A stretch of DNA of 15,047 nucleotides. Source: UBA5109 sp964606735 (GTDB lineage: Bacteria > Pseudomonadota > Gammaproteobacteria > Pseudomonadales > Pseudohongiellaceae). This document shows positions 1 to 6,223 of this stretch, in pieces. The notes under the pieces were generated by a model. That model made no database searches and was not told the DNA's origin. It saw nothing but the letters and a program-made list of their open reading frames with translations. How positions within the stretch are numbered: the stretch's first letter is position 1; every line of letters begins with the position of its first letter. The DNA lies in contig CAZSHI010000041.1 in NCBI GenBank assembly GCA_964606735.1, positions 1-15,047 of the forward strand, written 5' to 3'. The translations under genes and the position numbers were made by a program.

Positions 1-178
1 TGGGCTTTTTACTTCATCGGTCGGCTTGGCGACCTCTCCCCTCTTTACTGAGGGGGTACGCTCTAACCAACTGAGCGTCAGACCCAAATTCAACGATTGG
101 GCTTTTTACTTCATCGGTCGGCTTGGCGACCTCTCCCCTCTTTACTGAGGGGATACACTCCCAACAACTGAGTGTCAA
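1..178 (-). repeat. Two tandem tRNA-like units, 97-bp period
   Basis: Two head-to-tail copies (about 178-98 and 88-1, read on the minus strand). Positions 1-55 and 98-152 are identical; the remaining part of each unit differs at only a few bases. Each unit folds into three successive hairpins. The first is a D-arm-like hairpin with 9-nt loop (stems 58-63/73-78 and 155-160/170-175). The second is a 6-bp stem with loop AGTAAA (38-43/50-55 and 135-140/147-152). The third has stem GGTCG/CGACC (19-23/30-34 and 116-120/127-131). On the minus strand the copy at 88-1 begins GGGTCTG and carries GCTCAGTTGGTTAGAGCG, matching by memory the 5' half of gammaproteobacterial tRNA-Ile(GAT). The T-arm and a matching 3' acceptor strand are missing, so neither copy is a normal tRNA. 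Further copies may lie left of the window. Alternatives are tRNA pseudogenes, a stable-RNA operon leader or a small structured RNA family. Confidence 0.75.
82..107 (+). terminator. Weak hairpin plus T-run at the unit junction
   Basis: On the plus strand, CCCAA (83-87) pairs with TTGGG (97-101) across a 9-nt loop, followed by C and five T (103-107). This has the form of a short intrinsic terminator for transcription entering from the left. The same TGGGCTTTTT starts the window at position 1, so each repeat unit probably carries one. With a 5-bp stem, its efficiency is uncertain. Confidence 0.35.
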
Positions 179-198
179 TTCCATACTTTGCAGTCACG

Positions 199-210
199 TG
201 CAAATTTGCA
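199..210. promoter_or_regulatory. Perfect 12-bp palindrome TGCAAATTTGCA
   Basis: The palindrome sits in the presumed 5' leader between the stable-RNA-type promoter (220-247) and the first tRNA-like unit. It adjoins a CACGTG hexamer (195-200), and TTTGCAG occurs twice (187-193 and 205-211). It has no loop, so it is more likely a protein-binding site than an RNA hairpin, or it may be chance in AT-rich sequence. Confidence 0.3.
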
Positions 211-219
211 GGAACGCGC

Positions 220-247
220 ATTATACAGATACTCGGACGCCAGACAA
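220..247 (-). promoter_or_regulatory. Sigma-70 promoter with GC-rich discriminator
   Basis: On the minus strand, TTGTCT (247-242) is followed by a 16-bp spacer and a perfect TATAAT (225-220). Directly after the -10 comes GCGCG, the GC-rich discriminator typical of stringently controlled tRNA and rRNA promoters. The -35 begins only 14 bases past the tyrS stop codon, and transcription would run into the tandem tRNA-like units. Inferred start is near 212-214. Confidence 0.65.
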
Positions 248-261
248 GCACCGATTCCAAG

Positions 262-1542
262 CTATTCCCTGTATGCCAGGCTGAACAATTTCTTGCCGCG
301 CTTGAGCACAAAGTATTTACCGAAAAAGGCCGAATTCCAGTCCAAGCGAGCTGAAGGATCACTGATTTTCTCGCTATTGACACTTACTGCATTATTGCCA
401 ATAAATTCACGCGCCATTTTATTGGAGCTGGCCAGTTCACTGGCAACCAGCACCTCCACCAAGGATTGATCACCCGAAATTTCTATTCGCGGCATACCAT
501 CTAGTTTGAGTTGTTCAAAATCACTCTCGGTCAGGCCGGAAAGTTCACCACTGAAAAGGGCATTCGAAATACGCTCTGCAGCCAGCAGCCCCTCATCACC
601 ATGCACCAGGCGGGTGACTTCTTTGGCCAGAATCCCCTGGGCTTCCGGTCTCCCCTGTGCATTTTTGTCAGCCTCTTCGATGGCATTGATATCGGCAACA
701 TCCAGAAACGTGAAATATTTAAGAAACTTGTACACATCAGCGTCCGCTGAATTTATCCAGAACTGGTAAAAGGCATAGCACGATGTCCTGGCAGCATCCA
801 GCCAGATGGTTCCTTCTTCCGTTTTACCAAATTTACCGCCATCAGCCTTGGTGACCAGCGGCAGGGTCAAACCGTAGACCTGCTGCTGATTCATACGCCG
901 GGTAAGATCAATGCCCCCGGTGATGTTGCCCCACTGGTCGCTACCGCCAATCTGTACGGTACAGTTATGACTGCGGTTCAGTTCAGCAAAGTCATAGGAC
1001 TGCAGAATCATGTAAGTGAATTCGGTAAAGGATATCCCCTCCCCTTCACGCTCAATTCGCTGTTTAACACTTTCTTTCTGGATCATGGCATTGACAGAAA
1101 AGTGCTTGCCGATATCCCGTAAAAACGTGATGACATCCATTCCCTGCGTCCAATCCAGGTTATTCACTACCAGCGCGGAGCTCTCTCCACAGTCAAAATC
1201 GATGTATTGCTCCAGTTGCTTCTTGATACTTTCTGTCCATGACTGGGTAATTTCAGCCGTATTCAGCTGACGTTCTTTTGACTTGAAACTGGGGTCACCA
1301 ATCATGCCGGTTGCACCACCGGCAACTGCAATGGGCTTGTGTCCGGCCAGCTGAAAGCGTTTTAAAGCCAATAGCGGCACCAGACTGCCGATATGCAGAC
1401 TGTCGGCTGTCGGGTCAAATCCACAGTAAACTGTCCGGCAAGCCTCGGCCAGATGGCTTTCCAGGGCTTCTTCCCCTGCAGTTTGAAACAGCAAACCGCG
1501 ATCGCGCAGTTCATCAACAATATTCAAGCGTGCTACAGACAT
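262..1542 (-). CDS. tyrS: Tyrosyl-tRNA synthetase
   Basis: Class I aminoacyl-tRNA synthetase that charges tRNA-Tyr with tyrosine using ATP in the cytoplasm. The 426 residues match the usual length (E. coli about 424), and similarity to E. coli TyrS is clear throughout. Visible are YCGFDPTADSLHIGSL at about residues 39-54 (the HIGH-type ATP site, here HIGS), the tyrosine-binding region with QIGGSDQWGNIT at 197-208, KFGKT at 237-241 (the KMSKS loop in its usual TyrRS form) and a C-terminal S4-like RNA-binding domain from about residue 360. The ATG is preceded by AGGGG. A plausible promoter (1570-1597) lies upstream, and the gene is divergent from the M23 peptidase. No intrinsic terminator is visible after the stop; the next element is the stable-RNA-type promoter. 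The final His of HIGH is Ser, a small deviation. Confidence 0.97.
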   Translation of the reverse strand: MSVARLNIVDELRDRGLLFQTAGEEALESHLAEACRTVYCGFDPTADSLHIGSLVPLLALKRFQLAGHKPIAVAGGATGMIGDPSFKSKERQLNTAEITQSWTESIKKQLEQYIDFDCGESSALVVNNLDWTQGMDVITFLRDIGKHFSVNAMIQKESVKQRIEREGEGISFTEFTYMILQSYDFAELNRSHNCTVQIGGSDQWGNITGGIDLTRRMNQQQVYGLTLPLVTKADGGKFGKTEEGTIWLDAARTSCYAFYQFWINSADADVYKFLKYFTFLDVADINAIEEADKNAQGRPEAQGILAKEVTRLVHGDEGLLAAERISNALFSGELSGLTESDFEQLKLDGMPRIEISGDQSLVEVLVASELASSNKMAREFIGNNAVSVNSEKISDPSARLDWNSAFFGKYFVLKRGKKLFSLAYRE

Positions 1543-1569
1543 AAGGCCCCTGCCCCGACAAAAGCGGCA

Positions 1570-1597
1570 ACTTTACAAGATAAGCCCGCAATTTCAA
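1570..1597 (-). promoter_or_regulatory. Candidate tyrS promoter
   Basis: On the minus strand, TTGAAA (1597-1592) is separated by 16 bp from TAAAGT (1575-1570), about 30 bases upstream of the tyrS ATG. The -35 is good and the -10 moderate. No T-box or tRNA-like leader precedes tyrS. Confidence 0.45.
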
Positions 1598-1661
1598 GGT
1601 TTAATTCGCCCAAACCCTCTGAACTCGGCCGAATCCATGTCTCAAAAATGAAAATTAATAC

Positions 1662-1690
1662 TTGGCAGATTAAAATCATCAGGCTAGAAT
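1662..1690 (+). promoter_or_regulatory. Promoter for M23 peptidase-anmK operon
   Basis: TTGGCA (1662-1667), a 17-bp spacer and TAGAAT (1685-1690) form a good sigma-70 promoter. The inferred start is about 50 bases before the ATG at 1747. No strong Shine-Dalgarno sequence precedes that ATG, only the purine-rich AAGTAGAA. Confidence 0.6.
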
Positions 1691-1746
1691 TCCAAGCAAT
1701 TTTAGTGAGTTAGGGTATAAACCAGATAAGATGCTATAAGTAGAAT

Positions 1747-3183
1747 ATGAATCTTATTGATTTTCTTGAACAGCTATTCCAGAAGTTAATAGCTGAACGT
1801 TTACCCTACAAACACCAGATGGCCTGTTTGGGGCTGCTTGCCACGCTGATTTTACTAATCCTGATGCCTGAATCCCAATCAGGGGCTACACAGCTCTCTG
1901 GCTTATCCGTGCCCTCAATCAGCGGTTCGGACTTTTCCAGTTCCAATTTCAATCCCCTGCAGGCTGAGATACTTGAAACAGCTGCCATAACCGAATTAGA
2001 GCCGCTTGCAGACCCCTTTCAGTCTGAAGCCGATCTACAGCTTATGGCTGATAACAGGGTTTTTGAAGAAGTTCGCAGTGGCGATAATTTATCACTGATT
2101 TTTGACCGGGTTGGTTTAAGCCCCCAGGATGTCTACCGGGTTTCCAACAGCGGCGAAGATGCCAATATCCTGACCCGTCTTTATCCGGGTTATAAGCTAG
2201 CCTTCAATATTTCGGATGAAGATCGGCTGGAAGAACTGGAAGTCATTCTAAACCCCAAGGAAAGCTACTTGTTCAGCCTGAATGAGAGCAACCGTTTCCA
2301 GGTTGAGCATCAGCTTCGAGAGCCTGACATCATCCCGGTTTTCAAAGAAGCCAGCATAAATGATTCCCTGTTTTTGGCAGCTCAGCGTGGCGGTATTTCA
2401 GCCGGCCTTACCATGGAAATTGCCGGCATTTTTGGCGGTGTCATCGATTTCCTTCTGGACACCCGGGTTGGTGATAATTTCAATGTGCTGTATGAAGAAC
2501 AGTACATTGATGGTGAATTTATCGGCAATGGGACTATCCGGCTTGCCCAGTACACCAATCAGGGCGAAACCTATACGGCTATTCGTTACGTTAACCTCGA
2601 CGGTGAGGTGGATTACTATAACCTTCAGGGCGAAAGCATGCGCAAGGCTTTCCTGCGTAATCCGGTCGATTTTACCCGCATCAGTTCCAACTTTACCCTT
2701 TCTAGACGTCACCCGATTCTGAATACCATCCGTGCCCACAAGGGCACTGACTATGCAGCCCCTAGCGGCACGCCAATCGTTGCTGCTGGTGATGGGCGTA
2801 TAACCTGGGCATCCAGAAATGGTTCCTTCGGGAATCTGGTCACCATTCAGCACGGCGAGCGTTTTGAAACCAAGTATGCACACCTGTCATCTTTTGCTCG
2901 CAGCGCCAGGGTCGGAGCTCGTGTTAAACAGGGAGATATTATCGGTTATGTTGGCATGACTGGTGGAGCAACCGGACCGCACTTGCATTATGAATTCCTG
3001 GTCGATGGCGTACATCGCAATCCGCGTACCGTGCACGACATGCTACCCAAGGCGGAATCTGTTCCTGCTGAAGAAATGGAACGCTTCAGGCAACATTCGC
3101 AAATACTGATGGCACAACTTAACACCCACACCTCCAGCAATCAGACCCTGGCTCAAAACAGCATCACCGACGCCACGGAATGA
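1747..3183 (+). CDS. M23 family murein endopeptidase, MepM/OapA-like
   Basis: A membrane-anchored periplasmic peptidase that, by family, cleaves peptide cross-links in peptidoglycan for cell growth or division. The 478 residues show a cytoplasmic N-terminus, one membrane segment at about 25-41, a Ser/Glu-rich linker, and a LysM/OapA-like domain at about 107-155 (GDNLSLIFDRVGLSPQDVY). A middle beta-rich region precedes the C-terminal M23 (LytM) domain at about 305-430. Zinc and catalytic residues are intact: H331 and D335 in HKGTD, H379 in KYAHL, and H412/H414 in TGPHLHYEF, so it should be active rather than an EnvC/NlpD-type regulator. Its stop overlaps the anmK start by 4 nt (ATGA), implying translational coupling. 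The close paralogue group is MepM (YebA). The exact cross-link specificity cannot be read from sequence. Confidence 0.92.
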   Translation: MNLIDFLEQLFQKLIAERLPYKHQMACLGLLATLILLILMPESQSGATQLSGLSVPSISGSDFSSSNFNPLQAEILETAAITELEPLADPFQSEADLQLMADNRVFEEVRSGDNLSLIFDRVGLSPQDVYRVSNSGEDANILTRLYPGYKLAFNISDEDRLEELEVILNPKESYLFSLNESNRFQVEHQLREPDIIPVFKEASINDSLFLAAQRGGISAGLTMEIAGIFGGVIDFLLDTRVGDNFNVLYEEQYIDGEFIGNGTIRLAQYTNQGETYTAIRYVNLDGEVDYYNLQGESMRKAFLRNPVDFTRISSNFTLSRRHPILNTIRAHKGTDYAAPSGTPIVAAGDGRITWASRNGSFGNLVTIQHGERFETKYAHLSSFARSARVGARVKQGDIIGYVGMTGGATGPHLHYEFLVDGVHRNPRTVHDMLPKAESVPAEEMERFRQHSQILMAQLNTHTSSNQTLAQNSITDATE

Positions 3184-4301
3184 GTTCCGAGCTATTTATA
3201 GGGCTTATGTCCGGCACCAGTATGGATGCCGTGGACTGCGCCCTGGTAGACCTCGGCAATAAACCTAAAGACTACCTGCTGGATTTCATCAATGTTGACA
3301 TTCCTGCCATGCTGAAAAGTAATCTGCAAAGCCTTTGTCACGAGCAACTGGTTTCCCTGCGCTTACTGGGAGAAACTGACAGCGCCATAGCCGAACTCTT
3401 TGCCAGTGCTGCCATGGCCATACTCGAAAAAAACCAGATAAGTGCTCATCAGATTCGGGCTATCGGGTCCCACGGCCAGACCATTTATCATCAGCCTCCC
3501 GTTCTGGATGAGCATGCATTTACATTGCAGATTGCCGACCCTAACCGGATCAGTGTGCTCACAGGCATCACTGCCGTCGCTGACTTCAGGCGCAAGGACA
3601 TCGCTCTGGGAGGTCAGGGTGCCCCCCTGCTGCCAGTTTTTCATCAGCACCTTTTTGGCAACACACAGAACAGTCGCATCATTCTGAACATCGGGGGCAT
3701 GGCCAATATCACCCTCCTGAGGCAGGATGACCCGCACCTCATCGGTTTTGATACTGGTCCCGGTAATATATTGCTCGACAGCTGGATTCAGGCTCAGCAG
3801 GATTTACCCTATGATGACCATGGTGCCTGGGCAGCCAGTGGAAGCAGCCAGCATGATCTTTTATCTTTCCTGCTGGAAGATCCTTATTTTTCCAGCCCTC
3901 CACCCAAAAGCACCGGCCGTGAATATTTCAACTTGAGCTGGTTGAGGAAACATCTGGAACATTTTGGTAAGGAGATTTCCGCGCAGGATGTTCAGGCAAC
4001 ACTGGTTAGCCTGAGCAGCAAATCCATAAGTGCAGCAATCAGAGACGTACTTGATACAGGCGAAGTCATCGTCTGTGGTGGGGGTGCGAGCAACAATTTT
4101 CTAATGCAGCAACTGCAGGAAGACCTGTCAGGATTCAAGCTAGCCAGCAGTGACAATTTTGGGGTAAACAGCAATGCTCTGGAAGCACTTGCATTCGCCT
4201 GGTTTGCCAAACAGACTCTTGATCAGAACGCGCTTGACCTCAGCAAAGTCACCGGCGCTTCACGCCCGGCCATCCTCGGTGGTATTTACTACGCAGGATA
4301 A
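3180..4301 (+). CDS. anmK: Anhydro-N-acetylmuramic acid kinase
   Basis: Converts 1,6-anhydro-MurNAc plus ATP and water to MurNAc-6-phosphate, a cytoplasmic step in peptidoglycan recycling. The 373 residues match the family length (about 370). Visible are the N-terminal phosphate-binding GLMSGTSMDAVD at 8-19, GSHGQT at 96-101, NIGGMANIT at 170-178, GFDTGPGNILLD at 189-200 with the likely catalytic Asp at 191, and a glycine-rich GGGASNN near 296. The ATG overlaps the upstream peptidase stop by 4 nt, so an enzyme that cuts peptidoglycan and one that salvages its sugar are made from one transcript. The next gene, erpA, is convergent, and no clear T-run terminator follows anmK. Confidence 0.96.
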   Translation: MSSELFIGLMSGTSMDAVDCALVDLGNKPKDYLLDFINVDIPAMLKSNLQSLCHEQLVSLRLLGETDSAIAELFASAAMAILEKNQISAHQIRAIGSHGQTIYHQPPVLDEHAFTLQIADPNRISVLTGITAVADFRRKDIALGGQGAPLLPVFHQHLFGNTQNSRIILNIGGMANITLLRQDDPHLIGFDTGPGNILLDSWIQAQQDLPYDDHGAWAASGSSQHDLLSFLLEDPYFSSPPPKSTGREYFNLSWLRKHLEHFGKEISAQDVQATLVSLSSKSISAAIRDVLDTGEVIVCGGGASNNFLMQQLQEDLSGFKLASSDNFGVNSNALEALAFAWFAKQTLDQNALDLSKVTGASRPAILGGIYYAG

Positions 4302-4452
4302 AACCGCCAGCAGCGGACTATGGCTAATTTCAACCCTAGCTTTGCTAAACTTCCGTCTCCCCTTAGCAACTCAAGATCAACATTATTCTCAGTTAAGTAT
4401 CCAGACCAACAATCCTGATCATCCGCAAATTGAGTGATTGCGTAAAATAGTA
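4302..4452. other. Intergenic stretch without recognised gene
   Basis: This is the first half of the 270-bp gap between the convergent anmK and erpA genes. It is AT-rich and I see no convincing start codon with ribosome site, tRNA or hairpin with T-run. The second half (4453-4571) is a nested inverted repeat, listed separately. Confidence 0.6.
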
Positions 4453-4578
4453 GATTTAGCGTAAAGCGCGTAGGCTAGTCGAGGTGTGAGCAGTTTTGAG
4501 AGCGGAGTTTACATAAGATGATAAATGAGCATCGATAAAACTGCTCACCACCAACAGTAGGAACCCAGTAGCTAAATC
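4453..4578. repeat. Large nested inverted repeat 3' of erpA
   Basis: The inner arms are 12-bp perfect inverted repeats, GTGAGCAGTTTT (4486-4497) and AAAACTGCTCAC (4537-4548), 39 nt apart. The outer arms are 8-bp perfect inverted repeats, GATTTAGC (4453-4460) and GCTAAATC (4571-4578). The outer right arm covers the erpA stop codon (4572-4574). The element reads as one folded unit of about 126 bp with about 25 nt between inner and outer arms on each side. It lacks the short loop and T-run of a standard terminator. Possibilities are a MITE/REP-like repeat, a structured 3' RNA acting on erpA mRNA, or a bidirectional processing or termination element between convergent genes. Confidence 0.7.
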
Positions 4579-4925
4579 GAGAAAGACATGCCGCATCCAC
4601 AGGTAGTCGTCGCCAATGGATTTTTAACTATAAATTTTGAGCCCTCAAGACCCTCACTGTAATCAATTTCTGAACCGGCCAGATACTGAAAGCTTAATGG
4701 ATCAACCAGCAACTTGGCACCCTGATGCTCTATCACTGTATCATCATCATTCACAGCCTCATCAAACGAGAAGCCATATTGAAAACCCGAACAACCCCCA
4801 CCGGTGACAAAAACCCTCAACTTGAGTGCAGGGTTTCCTTCTTCGGAAATCAGGCTGATTACTTTTTTTGCAGCGCCCTCTGTAAGAGCCATTGGCACTG
4901 CTTCATGGGTTTGAACAGCAGACAT
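4572..4925 (-). CDS. erpA: A-type iron-sulfur carrier protein ErpA
   Basis: Carries and delivers Fe-S clusters to apoproteins, notably isoprenoid-synthesis enzymes in E. coli. The 117 residues are close to E. coli ErpA (114) and nearly collinear with it. The three cluster ligands are present: C45 in GGGCSGFQYGF, and C109 and C111 in TTCGCGMSFSI, the exact ErpA-type C-terminus. The short N-terminal tail before ALTEGAAKKV is variable in the family. The gene lies 66 bp after the bactofilin gene in the same direction and has its own promoter (4960-4988) with a hairpin in the leader. No strong Shine-Dalgarno sequence is visible before the ATG. The stop codon lies inside the outer arm of the inverted repeat at 4453-4578. 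Confidence 0.97.
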   Translation of the reverse strand: MSAVQTHEAVPMALTEGAAKKVISLISEEGNPALKLRVFVTGGGCSGFQYGFSFDEAVNDDDTVIEHQGAKLLVDPLSFQYLAGSEIDYSEGLEGSKFIVKNPLATTTCGCGMSFSI

Positions 4926-4938
4926 ATGCGTAAGTTTA

Positions 4939-4958
4939 TGAAGTCTTTCAGGACTTCA
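4939..4958. promoter_or_regulatory. 7-bp dyad in the erpA leader
   Basis: TGAAGTC (4939-4945) and GACTTCA (4952-4958) are perfect inverted arms around a 6-nt loop. They lie just downstream of the erpA -10 box, 13 bp upstream of the start codon. It could be an operator at the transcription start or a 5'-UTR hairpin affecting translation. It does not resemble the IscR type 2 consensus as I recall it. Confidence 0.45.
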
Positions 4959-4959
4959 C

Positions 4960-4988
4960 ATTATGAAATACCCAAGTAAATTGGTCAA
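4960..4988 (-). promoter_or_regulatory. erpA promoter
   Basis: On the minus strand, TTGACC (4988-4983), a 17-bp spacer and CATAAT (4965-4960) each match the sigma-70 consensus at five of six positions. It begins just past the bactofilin stop codon and reads into erpA, so erpA can be made independently of the argC run. Confidence 0.7.
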
Positions 4989-4991
4989 GTA

Positions 4992-5435
4992 TTAACTGGA
5001 GGCCTTAACGGCAGCTTCTACGACCAGTGAACTGCGATCATTTTTAACAACGGTGGGTTTTTCCAGCTGCCTGGGCTTGAGTTCTTCAGCTGTTCGATGG
5101 CAAAGACTGCCATTAACTTCCGAACCCATCACCATTTCAATCAAGTTGTAATAGACGTTGCCAACCACTCTGGCTTTTGCTGCCAGTTCAATATGCTCGC
5201 TCGAGTAGACATCCCCTTCGACCATGCCATTGATGATTACTGAAGGCACTTTTATTTCTCCCTGAACAAATCCATTCTCACGGATTCTTATTTCTGCTGG
5301 CGCATCCGGGTTGGCATAAATATTTCCTTTGATTTTCCCTTCAACTTCGAGAGCTCCGGAAAAATTCAAATCACCGACAATTTCTGTAGATTTAGAAATC
5401 AGCGTTGTTACATTTTCACTAATTTTATTTTTCAC
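4992..5435 (-). CDS. Bactofilin family cytoskeletal protein
   Basis: Bactofilins are small beta-helical proteins that polymerise without nucleotide into filaments at the inner membrane and help place cell-wall enzymes. The 147 residues show the core pattern from about 15 to 105: repeated short beta turns such as VGDLNFSGALEVEGKIKGNI, then GFVQGEIKVPSVIINGMVEGDVY. The flanking tails are polar. There is no signal peptide or membrane segment, as usual for the family. The start is GTG (5435-5433), overlapping the stop of the upstream membrane protein gene by 4 nt (GTGA). This coupling suggests the two products act together. The nearby M23 peptidase and anmK fit the known association of bactofilins with peptidoglycan hydrolases, but a direct link is inference. 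Confidence 0.92.
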   Translation of the reverse strand: MKNKISENVTTLISKSTEIVGDLNFSGALEVEGKIKGNIYANPDAPAEIRIRENGFVQGEIKVPSVIINGMVEGDVYSSEHIELAAKARVVGNVYYNLIEMVMGSEVNGSLCHRTAEELKPRQLEKPTVVKNDRSSLVVEAAVKASS

Positions 5436-6199
5436 AACAGATCTCTTAATAAAGTGAATACTTTTCTTTCAACGAGCCATACAAAATTTTTACTGACAGT
5501 TTTTGCATTTTGACCCTGTGACTCGGCAAGAATCTGGACAGCCTCAGGAATGAAGTTTTCCGGTATTACCAATTCGCCTTCTATATTTTGAAAATATCTA
5601 AACTGCAGTCGAATGTCTAACTGATCCTCGTCAAGGGCCAGTTCCCGTAATGGGATGGAAACTTCCCGGCCTTCCTGCATGCCGATAATATTGACATTAG
5701 CATAACCACTGACAACGTTGTCATTATTAGTCAGTTGTTTAAGCTCAATACGATAACGGACTCGATTCTCCTCCTCTGTCGAACTCAGGTCAAGCTGACC
5801 AATTACCAGGCCATTCTCGGTATTTTCCGGCGACATGATTTGCCGGTAAAAAAGCACATCTTCCTCAAGTTGTGCATTAACCTCCCTGAGCTCAACCAGT
5901 ACGCCCTGAATTTCTAGCAATGCCTGACGGTCAACAGCGCTGGCCTGCTGAGCATTCACCGTTTGCTGTTGCAGGCTGTCCAATTGTTCAATAAAAGACT
6001 CAGTCTGGCTGCGAAGTTCATCACGCTCCTGACGCACATTTAAATTTTCATTCATGCCTTCACTGTAGCCAAAATAATAGCTTGCCATACCTGCCAGTAT
6101 AATGATTACGAACCCGGAAAAAACAAATGCAAAACTACGCAGTGGATGGTGCGGAACCACCACCATTTTTAGTTGCTTGCTGCCTTTTACTACTGCCAT
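5432..6199 (-). CDS. DUF6776-type membrane coiled-coil protein
   Basis: Function unknown. The 255 residues have a short basic cytoplasmic N-terminus, one membrane segment at about 22-44 (FAFVFSGFVIIILAGMASYYF), and a Glu/Gln-rich coiled coil at about 50-120. A C-terminal beta-rich domain of about 125-245 presumably lies in the periplasm. The layout fits what I recall of the DUF6776 family beside bactofilin and argC in Pseudomonadales. It starts 24 bp after the argC stop, and its stop overlaps the GTG start of the bactofilin gene by 4 nt. A bitopic protein coupled to a bactofilin could anchor the bactofilin filament or relay its position to the periplasm. That role is inferred from position and topology only. 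Confidence 0.8.
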   Translation of the reverse strand: MAVVKGSKQLKMVVVPHHPLRSFAFVFSGFVIIILAGMASYYFGYSEGMNENLNVRQERDELRSQTESFIEQLDSLQQQTVNAQQASAVDRQALLEIQGVLVELREVNAQLEEDVLFYRQIMSPENTENGLVIGQLDLSSTEEENRVRYRIELKQLTNNDNVVSGYANVNIIGMQEGREVSIPLRELALDEDQLDIRLQFRYFQNIEGELVIPENFIPEAVQILAESQGQNAKTVSKNFVWLVERKVFTLLRDLL

Positions 6200-6223
6200 G
6201 TCATTATTCGCTTCGCAATAGAA

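Noticed and set aside
1..88. A functional tRNA-Ile or tRNA-Tyr gene
   Set aside because: The D-arm is excellent, but there is no GGTTC-type T-arm, the 3' acceptor strand pairs with only about three or four bases of the 5' end, and the anticodon stem-loop has the wrong geometry.
1..178. CRISPR array or integron attC sites
   Set aside because: Only two copies are visible, the repeated portion (about 80 of 97 bp) is far longer than a CRISPR repeat with almost no spacer, and no attC core motifs or cassette genes are present.
149..179. A second promoter, TTGACA with 17 bp to TATCCC, in the repeat copy nearer tyrS
   Set aside because: The -35 is perfect but the -10 matches at only three positions, and these bases are accounted for by the conserved D-arm-like hairpin.
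2398..2883. 161-codon minus-strand open frame inside the M23 peptidase gene
   Set aside because: It lies opposite a well-conserved coding region with intact catalytic motifs and shows no recognisable protein features.
4486..4548. Standard intrinsic terminator between erpA and anmK
   Set aside because: The 12-bp arms are separated by 39 nt and no T-run follows on either strand in the right place.
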